64,000 nt of DNA, taken from positions 62,001 through 126,000 of the forward strand of contig NZ_LNRF01000008.1 in the NCBI RefSeq assembly GCF_001557875.1. Direction: 5' to 3'. A program made the translations under genes and the position numbers. This DNA is from Vibrio splendidus (GTDB lineage Bacteria > Pseudomonadota > Gammaproteobacteria > Enterobacterales > Vibrionaceae). The notes under the pieces are model-generated. The model saw nothing but the letters and a program-made list of their open reading frames with translations. It was not told the DNA's origin and made no database searches. Each line of letters begins with the position of its first letter. The stretch's first letter is position 1. Shown one piece after another: positions 60,166 to 64,000 of the stretch.

Positions 60166-61419
60166 ATGAACACAACAACTTCTTCGGCAAATGCCGTTAA
60201 AGATTCAAGCAAGTTTAACTACAAAGATTTTACCTGGTGTTTATCACTATTCGGTACAGCAGTTGGTGCTGGCGTACTATTCCTTCCAATCAAAGCTGGT
60301 GCGGGTGGTTTTTGGCCATTAGTTATCCTAGCTTTAATCGCGGCACCAATGACTTGGTTCGCACACAAATCTCTAGCTCGTTTCGTACTGTCTGCTAAAA
60401 ACCCTGAAGCTGATATTACAGACACAGTTGAAGAGCACTTCGGTAAGACTGGCGCAAACATTATTACTTTTGCTTACTTCTTCGCTATCTACCCGATCGT
60501 TCTTATCTACGGTGTTGGTATCACAAACACGGTTGACTCTTTCCTAGTAAACCAAATGGGTATGGAATCTATTCCACGTCCTCTTCTTTCTGGTGCACTT
60601 ATCCTTGCTATGACAGCAGGTGTTGTATTCGGTAAAGAGCTGATGCTTAAAGCAACTTCAGCGATGGTTTACCCACTAGTATTCATCCTACTAGCACTGT
60701 CTTTCTACCTAGTTCCTGACTGGAACACTTCAATGATGGATGTAAGCCCAGAATGGTCAACAATGCCTTCTATTATCTGGCTTGCTATTCCAATCATCGT
60801 GTTCTCTTTCAACCACAGCCCAATCATTTCACAGTTCTCTAAAGAGCAACGTCGTGTATACGGTGAAGACGCAGTTAAGAAAACTGACCAAATCACTGGC
60901 GGCGCGGCAATGATGCTGATGGGCTTTGTAATGTTCTTCGTATTCTCTGTAGTACTTTCTCTATCTCCAGAGCAACTAGCAACAGCACAAGCACAGAACA
61001 TCTCTGTTCTTTCTTACCTAGCTAACGTTCACGAGTCTCCACTTATCTCTTACATGGGTCCTCTAGTAGCGTTCGCGGCAATTACTTCAAGCTACTTTGG
61101 TCACTTCCTAGGTGCTCATGAAGGTCTTGTTGGTCTAATCAAGTCTCGCTCTGGTTCTTCAATCTCTAAGATTGAAAAAGCATCTCTAGCGTTCATCGTT
61201 ATTACAACTTGGATTGTTGCGGTAGTTAACCCAAGCATCCTAGGTATGATTGAAACAATGGGTGCTCCAATGATTGCAGCTATCCTGTTCCTAATGCCTG
61301 TATTCGCAATGAACAAAGTACCAGCAATGGCTAAGTACAAAACTTCAGCGCCTGTACAAATCTTTACAGCTTTATGTGGTCTAGCGGCTATTAGTTCTGT
61401 AATCTACGGCGCTCTTTAA
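60166..61419 (+). CDS. sdaC: Serine transporter (HAAAP family)
   Basis: This 417-residue permease has about 11 membrane spans. The first segment (FTWCLSLFGTAVGAGVLFLP, about 22-41) contains the GxGxLFLP motif typical of the hydroxy/aromatic amino-acid permease family. The central NHSPIISQFSKEQRR loop matches SdaC/TdcC proteins. It imports L-serine (and possibly threonine) with protons. It is directly upstream of sdaA, making a serine uptake and breakdown unit. The two hairpins in the gap may tune the relative expression. Confidence 0.93.
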   Translation: MNTTTSSANAVKDSSKFNYKDFTWCLSLFGTAVGAGVLFLPIKAGAGGFWPLVILALIAAPMTWFAHKSLARFVLSAKNPEADITDTVEEHFGKTGANIITFAYFFAIYPIVLIYGVGITNTVDSFLVNQMGMESIPRPLLSGALILAMTAGVVFGKELMLKATSAMVYPLVFILLALSFYLVPDWNTSMMDVSPEWSTMPSIIWLAIPIIVFSFNHSPIISQFSKEQRRVYGEDAVKKTDQITGGAAMMLMGFVMFFVFSVVLSLSPEQLATAQAQNISVLSYLANVHESPLISYMGPLVAFAAITSSYFGHFLGAHEGLVGLIKSRSGSSISKIEKASLAFIVITTWIVAVVNPSILGMIETMGAPMIAAILFLMPVFAMNKVPAMAKYKTSAPVQIFTALCGLAAISSVIYGAL

Positions 61420-61434
61420 TCTCAAGCCCTTTTT

Positions 61435-61455
61435 ATAAGATGCGCTTCATCTTAT
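61435..61455 (+). terminator. Hairpin after sdaC
   Basis: ATAAGATG and CATCTTAT form a perfect 8-bp stem with a 5-nt loop, 16 nt after the sdaC stop. It has no T run, so it may stabilise the sdaC transcript rather than end it. Confidence 0.45.
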
Positions 61456-61492
61456 ATCGCGAGATTAGACACAAAATATAATGATAATAAAT

Positions 61493-61526
61493 GAGCCTCC
61501 CTACTCCCCTTGGGAGGCTCTCTTTT
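61493..61526 (+). terminator. Intrinsic terminator between sdaC and sdaA
   Basis: GAGCCTCCC (61493-61501) and GGGAGGCTC (61512-61520) form a perfect 9-bp stem followed by TCTTTTTG. The T run leads directly into the ribosome site GAGGT of sdaA. Termination here would set sdaA lower than sdaC or require a separate sdaA promoter. Confidence 0.75.
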
Positions 61527-61539
61527 TGAGGTAATCGCT

Positions 61540-62901
61540 ATGATTAGTGTATTTGATATCTATAAAATCGGTGTTGGTCCATCGAGCTCACACACAGTTG
61601 GACCAATGAAAGCGGGTAAAGAATTTATTGATGACCTACGTTCAATGGGAAAATTGCGCGACATCACTAAAATCACCGTGGACGTATATGGATCACTATC
61701 ACTGACAGGGAAAGGTCACCACACAGATATCGCAATCATCATGGGTCTTGCTGGCAATACTCCTGAGCGTGTTGATATCGATTCTATTGCTGGCTTCATT
61801 GCTCGCGTAGAAGAAACTGAGCGCCTTCCTGTTGGCATGCACTGTCATACAGTATCGTTCCCACGCGATGGCGGTATGAACTTCCACACTAGCAACCTTT
61901 CTCTACACGAGAACGGCATGAGCATTCATGCTTGGATTGGTGACGAAGTTGCATACTCAAAAACGTACTACTCAATTGGTGGCGGTTTCATCGTTGACGA
62001 AGAGAACTTCGGCAAAGAAGAAGAAAACCCAATTAAAGCACCTTACGAATTCACAACAGCTGAAGAGCTGGTTAATCAGTGTAAAGAAAGCGGCCTTTCT
62101 ATCAGTACACTGGTTATGAAAAACCAAGCGGCTTTCCACTCAGACGAAGAGTCTCGTACTTACTTCGCTAACATCTGGAAAACGATGCGTGAGTGTATGG
62201 ATCGCGGTATGAATACTGAAGGTATCCTGCCTGGTCCACTACGTGTTCCTCGCCGTGCAGCAGCACTTCGCCAACAGCTAATGACTTCAGAAAAAACAAC
62301 CAATGATCCAATGTCGGTTGTTGACTGGGTAAACATGTTTGCTTTCGCAGTAAACGAAGAAAATGCAGCTGGCGGTCGTGTAGTAACGGCACCAACAAAC
62401 GGCGCATGTGGCATCATCCCTGCTGTATTGGCTTACTACGACAAGTTCATCCAAACAGTGACAGAGAAAGATTACATCCGTTACTTCGCAGCTTCTGGCG
62501 CGATCGGTGGTCTTTACAAGCGTAACGCTTCAATCTCTGGTGCTGAAGTTGGCTGTCAGGGTGAAGTTGGTGTGGCATGTTCTATGGCTGCTGCTGGTCT
62601 TGCTGAGCTTATGGGTGGTAGCCCTGAGCAAGTATGTATGGCTGCAGAAATCGGCATGGAGCACAACCTAGGTCTAACGTGTGACCCAGTTGCTGGCCAA
62701 GTACAAGTACCATGTATCGAGCGTAACGGTATTGCTGCAGTTAAAGCAATCAACTCGACTCGTATGGCACTTCGTCGTTCTTCTGCTCCTACTGTTTCTC
62801 TAGACAAAGTTATCGAAACAATGCTAGAAACAGGTAAAGACATGAACGCTAAATACCGTGAGACATCTCAAGGTGGTTTGGCTGTTAAGGTTGTTTGTTA
62901 A
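61540..62901 (+). CDS. sdaA: L-serine dehydratase (iron-sulfur)
   Basis: From the ATG at 61540 (GAGGT about nine bases upstream) the protein has 453 residues, one fewer than E. coli SdaA. It deaminates L-serine to pyruvate and ammonia using a [4Fe-4S] cluster and no PLP. Motifs are GVGPSSSHTVGPM near residue 12, the ASGAIGGLYKRNASISGAE segment, and cluster cysteines in NGACG, CQGEVGVAC and LTCDPVAGQVQVPC. It works with SdaC to use serine as a carbon source. Confidence 0.97.
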   Translation: MISVFDIYKIGVGPSSSHTVGPMKAGKEFIDDLRSMGKLRDITKITVDVYGSLSLTGKGHHTDIAIIMGLAGNTPERVDIDSIAGFIARVEETERLPVGMHCHTVSFPRDGGMNFHTSNLSLHENGMSIHAWIGDEVAYSKTYYSIGGGFIVDEENFGKEEENPIKAPYEFTTAEELVNQCKESGLSISTLVMKNQAAFHSDEESRTYFANIWKTMRECMDRGMNTEGILPGPLRVPRRAAALRQQLMTSEKTTNDPMSVVDWVNMFAFAVNEENAAGGRVVTAPTNGACGIIPAVLAYYDKFIQTVTEKDYIRYFAASGAIGGLYKRNASISGAEVGCQGEVGVACSMAAAGLAELMGGSPEQVCMAAEIGMEHNLGLTCDPVAGQVQVPCIERNGIAAVKAINSTRMALRRSSAPTVSLDKVIETMLETGKDMNAKYRETSQGGLAVKVVC

Positions 62902-62929
62902 TCACTCTGAATTAATAAACCGATAATAA

Positions 62930-62958
62930 AAAAGGAACGCCGAGGCGTTCCTTTTTTT
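62930..62958. terminator. Terminator of sdaA
   Basis: GGAACGCC and GGCGTTCC pair around GA, with AAAAAA before and TTTTTTT after. It lies 33 nt after the sdaA stop and also faces the end of the opposing permease gene. Confidence 0.9.
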
Positions 62959-63006
62959 GTATCTGAAGCTTGGTGACTGATTTATTCAACCGACCAAATT
63001 ATTCTG

Positions 63007-64000
63007 TTAAATCACTTGCGAGATAAGTAGAAAGCAACCAAACAGCAATGAGAACAACATCATTGCGCTGCCGCCTTCTGCTCGGTATCGGTCATCAGCG
63101 ACTTTCATAAAACGCTGCTTGTGAACCATAACCAAAGGAACAAACACAGCTAAGAATACTAAGATGATGCCAGCATAGTTCAGCACTTGTAGGAACTTGT
63201 CTGCAGCAAGCAGTGAACCCGCCAACGGTAAGATGAAGCTAATGCAGTACGTTACCGCTGTGTTTTGGTTGAACATGTCTTTGTTCTGGTTGAACAACGC
63301 CATCGCAACACCAAAGAAAGAGGTCAACAACGCCAAACCAGTGAAGGTAGACAGAACGTTACCTACCCAAGGAGATTGAGCCTCAAACGCCGCCATCAAA
63401 TCTGATACGTTCTTGAAGCTTCTGAATTGCTCTTCACTCAAGTTACCTACCACAGCAAATAACCAACACAAGTAACACACTAATGGGATCAGAGAACCGA
63501 CGATCACCATGTTACGCAGCTGTTTGTCTGTCGCTTCGTGGTTGTAGGAAACCAAGGTTGGAATCACAACCATAAAGCCAAAGCTTGTAAACAGGATGGC
63601 ACTGGTTTTGATTAGATCAACGTGGTCATGGCTGGTCACCTGCATCAAGTTTTCTTGAGTCATGCTCGGCGCTAAGAACGCCATGGTTGCAAACAAGCTA
63701 GCAAGCATCACGAAGAACAATGCGCGGTTAAGTTTATCAATCACACCAGTGCCACTTGCGACTATAGCGCCAGCAACCAAGGTGAATCCGATTTGGCTTG
63801 CCGTAGCGGTGACTTCAATACCAAAGTTAGACAGTAGCTTACTCAGCAAATCACCTGCGCCCAGAATGTAAGCCATTAGCAGGCAAATCAATAACGCGTA
63901 TAGCAAGCCGTTAGTAAGCAACTGACCTTGCTTACCCAAGGTTTTTCGGGCAATTGAGTTTAGTCCTAAACCGCCACCCGCTTTGATGGTCGCTTCTAGC
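63007..64000 (-). CDS. Aromatic amino-acid permease (TyrP/Mtr-like), N-terminus cut by window edge
   Basis: The frame is open from the right edge to the stop at 63007 and reads GGGLGLNSIARKTLGKQGQL, then about nine membrane spans. The visible 331 residues correspond to the C-terminal four fifths of a HAAAP-family permease. The first lines recall TyrP (LAKRYLG-type motif followed by AYISGAGELL, here AYILGAGDLL). It probably imports tyrosine, tryptophan or a related amino acid. The start codon lies outside the window. Confidence 0.85.
   Translation of the reverse strand, partial: LEATIKAGGGLGLNSIARKTLGKQGQLLTNGLLYALLICLLMAYILGAGDLLSKLLSNFGIEVTATASQIGFTLVAGAIVASGTGVIDKLNRALFFVMLASLFATMAFLAPSMTQENLMQVTSHDHVDLIKTSAILFTSFGFMVVIPTLVSYNHEATDKQLRNMVIVGSLIPLVCYLCWLFAVVGNLSEEQFRSFKNVSDLMAAFEAQSPWVGNVLSTFTGLALLTSFFGVAMALFNQNKDMFNQNTAVTYCISFILPLAGSLLAADKFLQVLNYAGIILVFLAVFVPLVMVHKQRFMKVADDRYRAEGGSAMMLFSLLFGCFLLISQVI

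Overview
The window looks like a piece of the main chromosome of a Vibrio, probably of the Splendidus clade. This is inferred from recognisable gene families and their order, not from a database search. Markers are pheS-pheT preceded by a bacteriohemerythrin-GGDEF gene (the arrangement of V. cholerae VC1216/VC1219/VC1220), ycjX-ycjF-tyrR, pabB...nudL-sdaC-sdaA, hrpA, class I fumarase, a ToxR-type membrane regulator and an H-NOX/kinase pair. I saw no rRNA, tRNA, CRISPR array, integrase or transposase.

Positions 1-13,050 are accessory. This stretch carries small lipoproteins, two alpha/beta hydrolases, an MFS exporter, a ribbon-helix-helix-like protein with a 40-residue membrane peptide, and an AT-rich two-gene cassette (7395-10620) that resembles the Hachiman (HamA nuclease/HamB helicase) anti-phage system. 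Next to it, a TetR regulator and a GT1 glycosyltransferase diverge around a perfect 12-bp inverted repeat. The same stretch is full of duplicated gene ends: seven versions of one terminator hairpin, three decayed copies of the hydrolase 3' end, three copies of a structured repeat of up to about 185 bp, and a nearly identical second copy of the pheT 3' end. Gene cargo appears to have been added repeatedly downstream of pheT, with 3' ends and terminators left as scars.

Positions 13,050-26,300 hold pheST, an oxygen-sensing diguanylate cyclase, and a TetR-RND-LolA-like-beta-barrel operon with a recurring 13-bp palindromic operator. They also hold a DnaT-like gene with an (Ala-Pro)13 linker that overlaps its downstream neighbour by 143 nt. 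Positions 26,400-37,400 contain hrpA, a MipA/OmpV porin-like protein, a PhoD-type phosphatase, a TerB protein, a ToxR/ToxS-like co-component pair, and a secreted ABM-domain protein followed by a small ORF with an in-frame stop.

Positions 37,600-47,500 hold an exonuclease, two more diguanylate cyclases with CHASE or GAF input, and a three-gene DUF2760/Hsp70/Hsp70 chaperone operon. Positions 47,500-64,000 are core genes: rimJ, tyrR (with a palindromic TyrR-box-like site upstream), ycjF-ycjX, fumarase, pabB, a hybrid kinase with H-NOX, nudL, sdaC-sdaA, and a partial aromatic amino-acid permease at the right edge.

Signalling is a common theme. Three diguanylate cyclases have different inputs (oxygen/redox diiron, periplasmic CHASE, cytoplasmic GAF). 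They sit with an NO-sensing H-NOX/kinase and a membrane-bound ToxR-like regulator.
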